This document shows positions 44,124 through 53,311 of a stretch of DNA of 64,000 nucleotides, in pieces. This DNA comes from CAWCLK01 sp963796225. GTDB lineage: Bacteria > Actinomycetota > Nitriliruptoria > Nitriliruptorales > Nitriliruptoraceae. The notes under the pieces are model-generated. The model was not told the DNA's origin, searched no databases, and saw nothing but the letters and a program-made list of their open reading frames with translations. The stretch lies in assembly GCA_963796225.1 (NCBI GenBank), contig CAWCLK010000014.1, forward strand, positions 1-64,000, given 5' to 3'. Each line of letters begins with the position of its first letter. Position 1 is the stretch's first letter. A program made the translations under genes and the position numbers.

Positions 44124-44674
44124 CAGCGACCACCTCCGGTGGTCCGGTCCGTGGCCGGGTCGGCGAGCAGCTCCTCGAGCCGCGCGAGCCCGCGGGACAG
44201 CGACGACTTGACGGTGCCGGTGGAGATCCCCAGCACGTCGGCCGTGTCCGCCTCGGACAGGTCCTCGTAGTAGCGCAGCACCACGACCTGGCGTTGCCGG
44301 TCGGGCAGCCGCTGGATGGCCTGCCAGACCGCGTCCCGGTCGGCGGCGTCGTCGTCGACGCGTCGCACGCCCCGGTCGTCGCCGGTGCGGCGCGAGGCCT
44401 CGCGGCGTTCGAGGTACCGACGCCGCAGTCGGGAGTTGGCCTGGTTGGCCACGGCACGGCGCAGGTACGGACCGACGTCGTCGACCACGCCCTTGCGCCA
44501 CTGCACGTAGACCTTGGTCATCGCCTCGGCGACGACGTCCTCGGCCTGGTGGTGGTCGCCCGTGAGCAGGTAGGCCAGGCGGACGGCACGCCGGTGGTGC
44601 TCGTTGAAGACGACGGCGAACGAGGCGTCCTCGCCCCGTGCCGCCTGCCCGAACGCCAGCACTCCGGTTCCCAT
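44123..44674 (-). CDS. SigE-family ECF RNA polymerase sigma factor
   Basis: 183 residues. Region 2 FAVVFNEHHRRAVRLAYLLTGDHHQAEDVVAEAMTKVY-type sequence (read in parts) recognises the -10 element; region 4 PDRQRQVVVLRYYEDLSEAD and ADVLGISTGTVKSSLSRGL is the helix-turn-helix for the -35 element. The length and short N-terminus match the SigE (SigE70-like) actinobacterial family. Co-transcribed with an overlapping membrane protein, as for sigma/anti-sigma pairs. Confidence 0.93.
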   Translation of the reverse strand: MGTGVLAFGQAARGEDASFAVVFNEHHRRAVRLAYLLTGDHHQAEDVVAEAMTKVYVQWRKGVVDDVGPYLRRAVANQANSRLRRRYLERREASRRTGDDRGVRRVDDDAADRDAVWQAIQRLPDRQRQVVVLRYYEDLSEADTADVLGISTGTVKSSLSRGLARLEELLADPATDRTTGGGR

Positions 44675-44799
44675 CGTCCTGGTCTGGCCCGTCGCGTCGG
44701 CAACCTACCGACGGGGGGTCCCTCCACCCGGCTCGACGCACCAGCCCCCGGACGGGTTGTCGCCACGCCCAGATGAGCGCAGACCGCACGTCGCGCGGG

Positions 44800-45432
44800 C
44801 TACTCGGCGCCCCGCGGCAGGACCTCGTCGCGGATCGCGGCCAGCACGCCCCGCACCACCACGGGGTCGGCCTCCTCCCCGACCTGCACGACCCGGACCA
44901 GCAGGTCCTCGATCACGAGCACGCCCTCCGCCGTCTCACCGACCAGCGAGACCCCGTCGTCCATCGCCACGCCGGTGGACGACAGGTGCCAGTCCTCGAC
45001 CTGGTGCGCGGCGGCCGGGTGGGGGAAGCGGTCGACCATGATGGCCAGGTGCTCGTCGGCGCCGCGGTCCAGGGACAGCCGCGCCCCGGCCTCGAAGCCG
45101 GCCTCGGCGTACCGCTGGGCCCGGTCGCCGTCGGCCAGCCGCACGTCGTCGAGGGTGACGGCGACGGCCCCGTCCCCGTCGGTGCGCTGCCACCCCGGGG
45201 TCACCGCGGCCGGCAGGGAGTCCAGCAGGGCCCGCGGGTCGAGCCCCGTTGCGGCCACCCGCGCGCCGGCCACGTCGAGCGGGGCGCCCGCCGCAGCGGC
45301 GCTGCACCCGGCGGACAGCAGGGTGGCGGCGAGCACCGCGATCAGCGAGGGGGCCGCCAGGGCGGACCCGGGGCGGACCGACCCGTGACGGACGGACCCG
45401 AGCCGGGTGGGTCGTGCGGGGCGATCGCGCAT
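44800..45432 (-). CDS. Lipoprotein, unknown function
   Basis: 210 residues. An Arg-rich n-region, a hydrophobic stretch and a lipobox LLSAGC (Cys near residue 43) mark a lipoprotein. The mature part (ALLDSLPAAVTPGWQRTDGD, VTLDDVRLADGDRAQRYAEA, LAIMVDRFPHPAAAHQVEDW) has no family I recognise. ATG at 45432 is preferred over an upstream start at 45498 because it gives a compact signal peptide. Confidence 0.6.
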   Translation of the reverse strand: MRDRPARPTRLGSVRHGSVRPGSALAAPSLIAVLAATLLSAGCSAAAAGAPLDVAGARVAATGLDPRALLDSLPAAVTPGWQRTDGDGAVAVTLDDVRLADGDRAQRYAEAGFEAGARLSLDRGADEHLAIMVDRFPHPAAAHQVEDWHLSSTGVAMDDGVSLVGETAEGVLVIEDLLVRVVQVGEEADPVVVRGVLAAIRDEVLPRGAE

Positions 45433-45564
45433 GTGCGGGCTCCTCCGCCCCCACGGCGTGGGGGCTGCTCCGCCCCCGGAGATGGCCCAGTGTGACATGC
45501 GACCACGCCCCGTGCGCCATCGCCCGCGCGGCCCGCACCCCGATGTGCGGACCGGACGGGCCGG

Positions 45565-46138
45565 TCACGCGCGGTGAACCAGCGGATGCGCGTCCAGGAG
45601 GCCGCGGATCTCGTCCGCAGGCGCGCCCGTCTCCGCCAGACCGGCCCGGACGAGCGCGAGGTAGCCGGGGTCCGGGGCGCGACCCGCGGGGCGGTCCACG
45701 TAGGTGACGGTGACGCACGGTCGTGCGTCGGGCGACGGCAGGGGCACCACGCGGCCGTACGGGGCCCCGGGCAGCACCACCGCCCCGTCGGCCAGCGCCC
45801 CGTCGGGCACCTCCACGGTGCCGGCGGGGTGCCCGTTCTCCTGCGCGACGACGTCGGCGAACTGCTCGGCGGTGACCAGCCAGGCCCGGCCCACGCCCCG
45901 CCCCGGCCGGTCGACGTCGAGGAACGCCGGTCCCCCGTCCCAGGTCGCCGAGGGCCCGCCGAACCACAGCGGGTGCGGCAGGTCGACACGGCGCCAGTCA
46001 CGGGGCGGCGACGCGGTCACGGGCCCCGGCGGTCGACCGGCGACCGCCGGGGGGCGTACCGCCGGCGAGGTAGCAGTCGAGTCGGGCCGCGCACAGGTTC
46101 GACCCGTACGCGACGTACCAGACGAGCCCGTCGGTCAC
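45565..46138 (-). CDS. Gamma-glutamylcyclotransferase-like protein, one frameshift
   Basis: Starts at GTG 46138 (overlapping the rsmI stop) with LVWYVAYGSNLCAARLDCYL, the YGSNL motif of the GGCT fold. After a shift near 46005-46020 it continues LPHPLWFGGPSATWDGGPAF and AWLVTAEQFADVVAQENGHP, ending at about 190 residues. Related actinobacterial proteins are often mislabelled histone deacetylase. The substrate is unknown. Confidence 0.7.
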
Positions 46139-47016
46139 GCCCCGCCGCCCGTGCCGGCGTCCTTGTGTTCGACCACGGCGGCGTAGACCTCGCGCTTGGG
46201 CAGCCCGAGGTCACGGGCGACCGCGCCGATGGCCTGCTTGCGGGGCGTGCCGTCGGCCTCCAGCGCCTTCACCATGGCGGCCAGGTCCGCCGAGCCGAGG
46301 TCGGCGACGTCCACGTCCGGGGCCGGGGCGCCGCCGACCACGAGGGTCAGCTCGCCCCGCACCCCGTCGTCGGCGACCGCCGCCGCCAGCTCGCCGAGGG
46401 TCCCGCGCCGGGTCTCCTCGTGCAGCTTGGTCAGCTCGCGACCGAGCGCGGCGGGGCGGTCCTCGCCGCAGGCCGCGGCGAGGTCCCGCAGGTCCGCGGC
46501 GACGCGGTGGGGGGACACGAACAGCACGGTGGTGCGTCGCTCGGCGGCGACCTCGGCGAGCCGGTCGCGACGGGCTGCGCCGGAACGGGGCAGGAACCCG
46601 TCGAAGGCGAAGCGGTCGGTGGGCAGGCCGGAGGTCACCAGCGCGTGCAGCACCGCCGACGCACCCGGCACCGCCTGGACCTCGATCCCCGCTTCGACAC
46701 ACGCGGCCACGAGCCGGTAGCCGGGGTCGGACACCGCCGGCGTGCCCGCGTCGGACACCAGCGCCACGACCGCCCCGTCACGCAGCCGCTCCACCACCGC
46801 CGCGATGCGGTCCCGCTCGTTGTGCTCGTGCAGCGACCACTGGGGCGTGTCGGCTCCGACGTGGGCCAGCAGCCGACCGGTGTGTCGGGTGTCCTCGGCC
46901 AGCACCAGGTCGGCCTCGCGCAGGGTCGTGGCCGCCCGGGGCGAGAGGTCACCGAGGTTGCCGATGGGCGTGGCCACCACCAGCAGGCGGCCGACCGGGG
47001 CGGCGTCGTGGGGCAC
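46135..47016 (-). CDS. rsmI: 16S rRNA 2'-O-ribose C1402 methyltransferase RsmI
   Basis: Methylates the 2'-OH of C1402 in the decoding centre. Motifs of the tetrapyrrole-methylase fold: LVVATPIGNLGDLSPRA, LAEDTRHTGRLLAH, LVSDAGTPAVSDPGYRLV, VPGASAVLHALVTSGLPTD, FDGFLPRSG and RELTKLHEETRRGTLGEL. 293 residues with a small C-terminal helix-turn-helix-like tail. Divergent from the O-mannosyltransferase gene, the same arrangement as in mycobacteria. Confidence 0.95.
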   Translation of the reverse strand: MPHDAAPVGRLLVVATPIGNLGDLSPRAATTLREADLVLAEDTRHTGRLLAHVGADTPQWSLHEHNERDRIAAVVERLRDGAVVALVSDAGTPAVSDPGYRLVAACVEAGIEVQAVPGASAVLHALVTSGLPTDRFAFDGFLPRSGAARRDRLAEVAAERRTTVLFVSPHRVAADLRDLAAACGEDRPAALGRELTKLHEETRRGTLGELAAAVADDGVRGELTLVVGGAPAPDVDVADLGSADLAAMVKALEADGTPRKQAIGAVARDLGLPKREVYAAVVEHKDAGTGGGA

Positions 47017-47073
47017 GGCGGGCTCCTGGTCGGCGGGGCGGTGGGGTGCGGCGGCGACGGGCGACGACGACCG

Positions 47074-47079
47074 TAGACT
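47074..47079 (+). promoter_or_regulatory. Possible -10 element of the O-mannosyltransferase gene
   Basis: TAGACT (TANNNT) ends 8 bases before the ATG, so transcription would start at or very near the start codon; no Shine-Dalgarno sequence is seen. Low information content makes this tentative. Confidence 0.35.
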
Positions 47080-47087
47080 CCGCCGCC

Positions 47088-48767
47088 ATGGAGGAACGAC
47101 GCCGGTGGTTGCGCATCCTCGTGCCGGCGATCCTCGTCGGCACGGCTGCGGTGCTGATGATCGCCAACGTGGGCGGGCCGGACCGGATCGTCTTCGACGA
47201 GGTCTACTACGTCAACGACGCCCGGGACTTCCTCGAGTTCGGCGTCGAGCAGGGCTTCGTGGTCCACCCGCCGGTGGGCAAGCTGCTGATCGCGTTCTCC
47301 ATCTGGCTGTTCGGTGACACCCCGTTCGGCTGGCGGGCGCTCGGCGGGGCGGCGGGCGCCGGCACCGTGCTGCTGACCTACCTCACCGGGCTACGCCTGT
47401 TCAAGCGGGTCACGCCCGCTGCGCTGGCCGCGCTGCTCGCCACCATCGACGGCGTGCTGGTGGTCCAGGCCCGCACCGCGATGCTGGACGTCTACCTCGG
47501 CCTGTTCGTGTCCCTGGGTGCCTGGGCCCTGGTCGCCCACCTGCAACGGGTCCGCGAGGCCGACCAGCAGTGGCTGGCAGCGGACCCGGGCCCCCACGAC
47601 CGGCTCCCCCGCCGCGACACCAGCCTGCTGGCGCTGTCCGGGGTGGCGATGGGGCTGGCGTGTGCCGTCAAGTGGTCCGGCGTGCTGGGCGTGGGCGCGG
47701 CCGGGCTGGTCATGATCGGGGCCGAGCTGGCCCGCCGTCGGCGCGTGTTCGGGACGCCGTGGAAGCGACTGGGGCGGGGCGCGGGCCTGATCACCGTGGC
47801 GCTGGTGGCGGTGCCGCTGGCGACCTACCTGCTCACCTGGACCCCGTGGTTCCTGAACTACACCAACAGCTACGAGGCCGAGCAGACCTGCGACGAACCG
47901 CGCTCGCAGGCCTGCGAGGCGACGCCACTGCCGTCCAAGGCCGCGGCCCTGTGGGACTTCCACGCCCGCATCTTCCGGTTCCACGAGAACCTCGAGGCCG
48001 AGCACAGCTACCGCGCCCCGGCCTACGCCTGGCCCCTGCTGGCGCGCCCCGTCGTCTTCTACTACGAGACCTGCAGCGAGGACCGCTTCAACCGCGTCCC
48101 CGAGACCGAGACCGAGGACGGCGAGGTCACGGTCGACGTCCCCGAGCCCTGCGCCGTCGAGCGGGACGAGGCGGCCGAGATGCTGGCCGTCGGCAACCCG
48201 GCGCTGTGGTGGACCTTCCTGCCGGCGGCCGCCCTGCTGGTCGCCGGCCTGGCGCGACGCGACCGCCGGGCGGCGATCCCCCTGGCCTTCGTGGCGGCGC
48301 AGTTCCTGCCGTGGCTGGCCGTGTCCCGCCCCGTCTTCTCCTTCTACGCCGTGCCGATGGTCCCGTTCCTCGGCCTCGGGGTCGCCGCCGCCGTCGCGCG
48401 CATCGGCGACCGCCTGCCGCTGCTCAGCCCCCTGCTCGGCGCCGTGGGCGGGGGCGGCGTCGTCGCCGGCGCGGTCGCGATCTGGGACGTCGCCGGCGGG
48501 TCGCCCACGCGGGCGGTGTACGGGCTGCTGGCCGCCGCCGGTGCGGCCGTCGGGGCGGCCGCCGTCGCCCGGTTGACCGGTCCCGACCCGGCCGAGGACG
48601 TCGCCGCGGCCGACGCGCCGGGCTGGTCCCGCCCCGCGACCTGGCTGGTCGTGGGCCTGACCGTCGTGGCGGTCGGGCTCGCCCTGTTCTTCCTCCCGAT
48701 CTGGCTCGGCATCCCCATGGACCGCGACCTCGTGCGGGCACGATGGTGGTTCCGAGGCTGGATCTGA
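47088..48767 (+). CDS. pmt: Protein O-mannosyltransferase (PMT, GT39)
   Basis: 559-residue polytopic membrane enzyme transferring mannose from a polyprenol phosphate to secreted proteins. Near the N-terminus DRIVFDEVYYVNDARDF holds the catalytic Asp-Glu of GT-C enzymes; VHPPVGKLLIAFSIWLFG and FGWRALGGAAGAGTVLL follow. About ten membrane segments and an extracellular loop (FLNYTNSYEAEQTC ... FHENLEAEHSYRAP) match PMT proteins of actinobacteria. Divergent from rsmI with 71 bases between. Confidence 0.9.
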   Translation: MEERRRWLRILVPAILVGTAAVLMIANVGGPDRIVFDEVYYVNDARDFLEFGVEQGFVVHPPVGKLLIAFSIWLFGDTPFGWRALGGAAGAGTVLLTYLTGLRLFKRVTPAALAALLATIDGVLVVQARTAMLDVYLGLFVSLGAWALVAHLQRVREADQQWLAADPGPHDRLPRRDTSLLALSGVAMGLACAVKWSGVLGVGAAGLVMIGAELARRRRVFGTPWKRLGRGAGLITVALVAVPLATYLLTWTPWFLNYTNSYEAEQTCDEPRSQACEATPLPSKAAALWDFHARIFRFHENLEAEHSYRAPAYAWPLLARPVVFYYETCSEDRFNRVPETETEDGEVTVDVPEPCAVERDEAAEMLAVGNPALWWTFLPAAALLVAGLARRDRRAAIPLAFVAAQFLPWLAVSRPVFSFYAVPMVPFLGLGVAAAVARIGDRLPLLSPLLGAVGGGGVVAGAVAIWDVAGGSPTRAVYGLLAAAGAAVGAAAVARLTGPDPAEDVAAADAPGWSRPATWLVVGLTVVAVGLALFFLPIWLGIPMDRDLVRARWWFRGWI

Positions 48768-48798
48768 CGACCGACCGACGAGCAAGGGGCGACGCGGC

Positions 48799-49953
48799 GT
48801 GCGACGTGCGGTGACGTGGACGGCGGTGGTGGTCGTGCTGCTGCTCGTGGTCGGCCTGTTCGCGGGCGGCTGGTACTACACGAACGAGCTGCTCCCGGCG
48901 GCCCGGCCGGGCGACGTGGCCACCGACGTCGAGGTCGTGGCGGTGGACGGCGACACCATCACGCTGCGCCCCGACGGACGCCCCCGACTACGACGTGGCC
49001 GACCTCGGCAGCGACGACGTCGTCGGGTTCCAGCACCTCACCGGCTACCTGCAGCTCTCCGGCGAACCGGAGGAGGGCAGGACGGCGCGGTCACCCGCTC
49101 CTTCCATGTCGTGGCGGGCACCCCACCGGCCGCCGGCGACCGCGGCGACGTCCAGGCCTACGCCTATCCGGACGACCCGACGGTGCTGGGCCTCGACGCC
49201 GAGGAGGTCGTCGCGGCCGGGCCGCTCGGCGACATGCCCGGCTGGCGATTCCCCGGCGAGGGCGCCGCCGGCGAGGACTGGGTCGTGTTCGTGCACGGGC
49301 GGGGCGCGTCGCGGGCGGAGACGCTGCGGGGCGTCGAGGTGGTGCGGGGCGAGACCGATCGCTCGGCGCTGGTGGTCACCTACCGCAACGACCCCGGGGG
49401 GCCCGACTCCCCCGACGGGTACGGGCACTTCGGCGACACCGAGTGGCTCGACCTGCAGGCCTGGCTCGCCTGGCTCCAGTCCACCTCCGACCCCGACACC
49501 GTCACGCTCTACGGCTACAGCCAGGGCGGCAGCGTGGTCGCCGCCTGCCTGCGGCGCTGTGAGGGCATCGAGGACGTCACCGGCGCCGTCCTCGACTCGC
49601 CGCTGCTGTCCATGCAGGCCACGCTCGAGCTGCAGGCGTCCGAACGGGACATCCCCGACCCGGTGATCCCGCCGCTGCTCGCCGCCACGAAGGTGGTGTC
49701 CACGCTGCGGGGCGGGCCGGACTACGCGAACCTCGAGCACGTGGACGCGCTCGCGGCCCTGGACCTGCCCATCCTGCTGTTCCACGGCCGCGACGACGAC
49801 ACGGTGCCCTTCGCCCCGTCGGCGCGACTGGCCGAGGCCGACCCGGACCAGGTCACGTTCCTCCCCTACGACGGCAACCACGTCCGCGGGTGGAACGTCG
49901 ACCCCGAGGGCTACGCCGACGCGGTCGTGGAGTTCCTCCAGACGACGGACTGA
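48799..49953 (+). CDS. Membrane-anchored alpha/beta hydrolase, two compensating frameshifts
   Basis: N-terminal membrane helix (WTAVVVVLLLVVGLFAGGWY), then a serine hydrolase domain: oxyanion strand WVVFVHGRGASRAETL, nucleophile elbow LYGYSQGGSVV, acid in LLFHGRDDDTVPF and His in YDGNHVRGWN. Between about 48,975 and 49,078 the true frame is another one (YDVADLGSDDVVGFQHLTGY), so a run of out-of-frame Arg/Pro-rich residues appears in the literal translation; the two indels cancel. 384 residues. Substrate unknown; first gene after pmt on the same strand. Confidence 0.75.
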   Translation: MRRAVTWTAVVVVLLLVVGLFAGGWYYTNELLPAARPGDVATDVEVVAVDGDTITLRPDGRPRLRRGRPRQRRRRRVPAPHRLPAALRRTGGGQDGAVTRSFHVVAGTPPAAGDRGDVQAYAYPDDPTVLGLDAEEVVAAGPLGDMPGWRFPGEGAAGEDWVVFVHGRGASRAETLRGVEVVRGETDRSALVVTYRNDPGGPDSPDGYGHFGDTEWLDLQAWLAWLQSTSDPDTVTLYGYSQGGSVVAACLRRCEGIEDVTGAVLDSPLLSMQATLELQASERDIPDPVIPPLLAATKVVSTLRGGPDYANLEHVDALAALDLPILLFHGRDDDTVPFAPSARLAEADPDQVTFLPYDGNHVRGWNVDPEGYADAVVEFLQTTD

Positions 49954-49966
49954 CCCCCGGCAGCGG

Positions 49967-51487
49967 TCAGCGGACCGGCTGGGGATCCGGCTGGCGGGCG
50001 GGGACGTCCTCGCGGCGCGTGACGCGGTAGCGGCGCTGGTCGAAGCGGGCCATCCGCAGCCGGTACTCGGCCGTGGAGGCCGGCCACAGGGTGTAGTTGC
50101 GGCCCTGCTCGTCGACGTACCAGGAGTCGCAGCCCGACGACCACACCGTGTGCTGGCTGCGCCGGTCCACCTCGTCGCGGAAGGCCTCGAGCGCCTCGGG
50201 CTTCAGGTCGAGCTCGGCGACCCCACCCTGCACGATCTTCCGGATGGCCGGCACGACGTAGTTCAGCTGCGACTCGATCATGAAGATGATCGAGTTGTGG
50301 CCGAGGCCCGAGTTCGGCCCCACCATGAGGAACATGTTCGGGAAGCCGGGCATGGCCACGCCCATGTAGGAGATCGGGCGGTCCGCCCACGCCTCCTGCA
50401 GGGTGGTGCCGCCGACGCCCCGCACCGTCAGCTGGCCCAGCGGCTCCTCGATGTGGAACCCGGTGCAGTAGACGATGACGTCCGCGTCGATGGCCTCGCC
50501 GGTGTCGGTCACGAGGCCGGTGGGGGTGATCTCGGCGATGCCGTCGGTGACGACGGACACGTCGTCGCGGGTCAGCGAGGGGTAGTAGTCGTCGCTGATG
50601 AGCATGCGCTTGCAGCCGAGGCGATAGTCGGGCTGGACGGTCGCGCGCAGCTCGGGGTCGCGGATCTGGGACCGCAGGTAGCGCGTGGACAGCTTCTCGG
50701 CGAGCGGCATGACGAGGTCGTTGAGCCGGCCGAAGCCGAGGAAGCGCAGCTCGTTCTGCCAGTACAGCTGGGTGCGGTGCAGCTTGCGCAGGCCCGGGAC
50801 GTGGCGGAAGGCCTGCTTGAGCAGGTCCGGGTAGTCGTGCTGGTTGCGGGGCAGGATCCACGGCGGCGTGCGCTGCATCAGCGTGACGTGCTCGGCCGTC
50901 CCGGCGATGGCGGGGACGATCTGGATCGCCGACGCCCCGGTGCCCACGACGACCACGCGCCGGCCGGCCAGGTCGACGTCGTGGTCCCAGCGGGCCGAGT
51001 GCATCTCGACGCCCTCGAAGGTGTCACGACCGGGGATGTTCGGGTACTTCGGGTCACGCAGACCACCGATGGCGCCCACCATCGCGTCGGCCACCCACGC
51101 GCGGCCGTCGGTCGTGGTGACCGTCCAGGTCTTCGCGTCCTCGTCCCAGGTCGCGTCCACGACGTGCGCCCCGGTGTAGAGGTGGTCGCGCAGGCCGTAG
51201 CGGTCGGCGCAGTGCACGAGGTACCGCTGGATCTCGGGCTGGGGCGAGAAGGCCTTGGACCAGTCGGGGTTGGGCTCGAACGAGAACGAGTACAGGTGCG
51301 ACTGGATGTCGCACGCGGCACCCGGGTAGGTGTTGTCGCGCCAGGTCCCGCCGACCTCGTCACCGGACTCGAGGATGACGACGTCCTGGACGCCGGCCTC
51401 CTTGAGCTTGATGGCGGTGCCGAGCCCGGCGAAGCCGGACCCGATCACGACGACGTCGGTGCGGGTGGGGGCGGTGGTGGACGGCAT
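49967..51487 (-). CDS. Flavin-containing monooxygenase (Baeyer-Villiger type)
   Basis: 506-residue FAD/NADPH enzyme. N-terminal VVVIGSGFAGLGTAIKL (FAD), ESGDEVGGTWRDNTYPG, the Baeyer-Villiger fingerprint FEGVEMHSARWDH (FxGxxxHxxxW), then the NADPH site VVVVGTGASAIQIVP and the late VIVYCTGFH. Likely oxidises ketones or aldehydes to esters. ATG 51487; co-directional with an SDR gene 43 bases upstream, with which it probably forms a catabolic operon under the twin operators near 52,512. Confidence 0.9.
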   Translation of the reverse strand: MPSTTAPTRTDVVVIGSGFAGLGTAIKLKEAGVQDVVILESGDEVGGTWRDNTYPGAACDIQSHLYSFSFEPNPDWSKAFSPQPEIQRYLVHCADRYGLRDHLYTGAHVVDATWDEDAKTWTVTTTDGRAWVADAMVGAIGGLRDPKYPNIPGRDTFEGVEMHSARWDHDVDLAGRRVVVVGTGASAIQIVPAIAGTAEHVTLMQRTPPWILPRNQHDYPDLLKQAFRHVPGLRKLHRTQLYWQNELRFLGFGRLNDLVMPLAEKLSTRYLRSQIRDPELRATVQPDYRLGCKRMLISDDYYPSLTRDDVSVVTDGIAEITPTGLVTDTGEAIDADVIVYCTGFHIEEPLGQLTVRGVGGTTLQEAWADRPISYMGVAMPGFPNMFLMVGPNSGLGHNSIIFMIESQLNYVVPAIRKIVQGGVAELDLKPEALEAFRDEVDRRSQHTVWSSGCDSWYVDEQGRNYTLWPASTAEYRLRMARFDQRRYRVTRREDVPARQPDPQPVR

Positions 51488-51530
51488 GGCGCGAACTCCG
51501 GGAGGCGGGAGCGGGGAGACGGGGCGGGCG

Positions 51531-52463
51531 TCAGCGGGAGGCGCGGACCGGTTCGGCGGGCGTGGTGGAGTCGGCGTCGACCGACCCGACCGCCTGGCCC
51601 GAGGCCGCATCGGTCCCGGCGTCGGCCGGGTCGGGCACCAGCACGTCCTCGGCGGCCGAGGGCAGGAAGCGGCCGGCGGTCGCGGCGATGAGGCGCTCGT
51701 AGACGGACCCGAGCAGCTTCTCGGTCCACAGGATCACGCGCGCGTCCGGGCCGATGAGGATGCGGCGCCGGTTGAACTCGACCCCGCGGATGATCGCCTT
51801 CGCGGCGGCCTCGGGCGAGGTGCGCAGGAACACGCGGTTGAAGGTGTCGACCAGCTCCTGCTTGTCGCGACCGGGCGCCATGCGGGAGAAGTTGGCGATG
51901 TTCGTGGCGATGCCGCCGGGGTGGACGCAGTGCACGCCGACCCCGGTCTTCGCGATGTCCATCTCGATCGCGAGCGCCTCGGTGTAGCCGCGGACGCCGA
52001 ACTTCGCGGCGTTGTAGATGGACTGGGACGGCATCCCCATGATCCCGAAGACGCTGGAGATGTTGATCACGTGGCCGCGGCTGGCGACCACGTGGGGCAG
52101 GAACGCCTGGGTGCCGGAGATGACCCCGTGGAGGTTGATCCCCAGCAGCCAGTCGATGTCCTCGTCGGTCTGCTCGAGCACGTCGGCGGCCAGCGCGACG
52201 CCGGCGTTGTTGACCACCACGTCGACCCGACCGAAGTCGGCCACGACCTCGTCCGCGTGGGCCTTGACCGCGTCCCGATCGGCGACGTCGAGGTGGTAGG
52301 CGCGGGCGTCCGAGCACGTGGCGGCCGTGGCCTGGACCCGCTCGAGGTCGATGTCGGACAGCGCCAGCCGCGCCCCGCGGGCGTCGAGCTGCTGGGCCAG
52401 GGCACGGCCGATCCCGGACCCGGCACCCGTGATGACCACGACCTTGTCGTTCCACTGACCCAT
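51531..52463 (-). CDS. Short-chain dehydrogenase/reductase
   Basis: 310-residue classical SDR. VVITGAGSGIGRALAQQL (cofactor loop), HLDVADRD (Asp 60s), VVNNAGVALA, catalytic Ser in NISSVFG, and YNAAKFG (Tyr-x-x-x-Lys). A ~50-residue C-terminal tail extends beyond the core. Probably NAD(P)-linked alcohol/ketone oxidoreductase supplying the neighbouring Baeyer-Villiger enzyme. Divergent from the TetR regulator. Confidence 0.9.
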   Translation of the reverse strand: MGQWNDKVVVITGAGSGIGRALAQQLDARGARLALSDIDLERVQATAATCSDARAYHLDVADRDAVKAHADEVVADFGRVDVVVNNAGVALAADVLEQTDEDIDWLLGINLHGVISGTQAFLPHVVASRGHVINISSVFGIMGMPSQSIYNAAKFGVRGYTEALAIEMDIAKTGVGVHCVHPGGIATNIANFSRMAPGRDKQELVDTFNRVFLRTSPEAAAKAIIRGVEFNRRRILIGPDARVILWTEKLLGSVYERLIAATAGRFLPSAAEDVLVPDPADAGTDAASGQAVGSVDADSTTPAEPVRASR

Positions 52464-52511
52464 GCTGGTGCCTCCCGCGCGGTTGGTTCCGACTGCTGGT
52501 TGCAGCTGGCT

Positions 52512-52530
52512 TGTTGACGACTGCTCAACA
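52512..52530. promoter_or_regulatory. TetR-type operator, site 1
   Basis: TGTTGA-CGACTGC-TCAACA: perfect 6-bp arms with a 7-base spacer, in the divergent region between the SDR and tetR genes. The arms match those of site 2, 33 bp away (about three helical turns). Confidence 0.78.
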
Positions 52531-52545
52531 GCACCGTACCGTCGC

Positions 52546-52562
52546 GTTGAGCACGCGTCAAC
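52546..52562. promoter_or_regulatory. TetR-type operator, site 2
   Basis: GTTGA-GCACGCG-TCAAC: same arm sequence and 7-base spacer as site 1. Two identical-geometry sites beside a TetR gene are best explained as its binding sites controlling both the SDR-monooxygenase operon and tetR. Confidence 0.75.
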
Positions 52563-52629
52563 AGTTGCTTCCACCACGACATGTCACATCGAATGATGTC
52601 GGCATCCTATCCGTCGAGAGGCCCGCTCC

Positions 52630-53247
52630 ATGCCCCCCACCGGCACCCGCACGCGCATGAGCCGCGAGCAGCGCCGGGCCCAGCTGCTCGAGCTGGGCAT
52701 GCAGGCGGTGATGGGCAGCTCCTTCGACGAGGTCTCGGTCGAACAGGTCGCCGACGCCGCCGGCATCTCCCGCGGGCTGCTGTTCCACTACTTCCCCACC
52801 CGCCGCGACTTCCTCGTCGCCATCGCCCGCGCCGGGGCGCAGGAGCTGCTCGAGGTCACCGCCCCGGACCCGCAGCTCGACCCGCTCGCCCAGCTGCGCG
52901 TGGGCATGGCCGCGTACGTCGACTACATCGTCGACCGTCGTGACGCGTACGTGTCGCTGGTGCGGGGCGCGGCCGGCGGGGACCCCGAGATGCTCGCCGT
53001 CGTGCGCGAGACCCGCCAGGCCGTCGTCGACCGCATGCTCGAGGGCATGGGGATCGACCCCGACCAGGCCCCGCCCCGCCTGCGCATCGCCCTGCACGGC
53101 TGGAACGGGTTCATCGAGGAGGCCGCCATCGCGTGGATGGCCGAGCCCGACCCGCCCTCCCGCCAGGCGCTGCTGGACCTGTGCGAGCGCACCCTGGTCA
53201 CCGTGGTCGCCGACGCCTCGGGGATCGACATGGCCGGGCTCGGCTGA
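52630..53247 (+). CDS. TetR family transcriptional regulator
   Basis: 205 residues. The N-terminal DNA-binding domain carries RAQLLELGMQAVMGSSFDEV and VEQVADAAGISRGLLFHYFP, a standard TetR helix-turn-helix; the C-terminal ligand domain is all-alpha (DPLAQLRVGMAAYVDYIVDR, ALHGWNGFIEEAAIAWM). Most likely represses the divergent SDR-flavin monooxygenase operon through the two palindromes in the gap and is relieved by a small hydrophobic ligand. Confidence 0.93.
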   Translation: MPPTGTRTRMSREQRRAQLLELGMQAVMGSSFDEVSVEQVADAAGISRGLLFHYFPTRRDFLVAIARAGAQELLEVTAPDPQLDPLAQLRVGMAAYVDYIVDRRDAYVSLVRGAAGGDPEMLAVVRETRQAVVDRMLEGMGIDPDQAPPRLRIALHGWNGFIEEAAIAWMAEPDPPSRQALLDLCERTLVTVVADASGIDMAGLG

Positions 53248-53311
53248 CGGCCTGCCTCGTCCGAGGGCGGACCGACCGCTGCAGTCACGTCCCGATGTCA
53301 GGGGGTCTCGG

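Noticed and set aside
45565..46020. Histone deacetylase-like protein
   Set aside because: The upstream YGSNL motif, recovered across a frameshift, shows a gamma-glutamylcyclotransferase fold instead.
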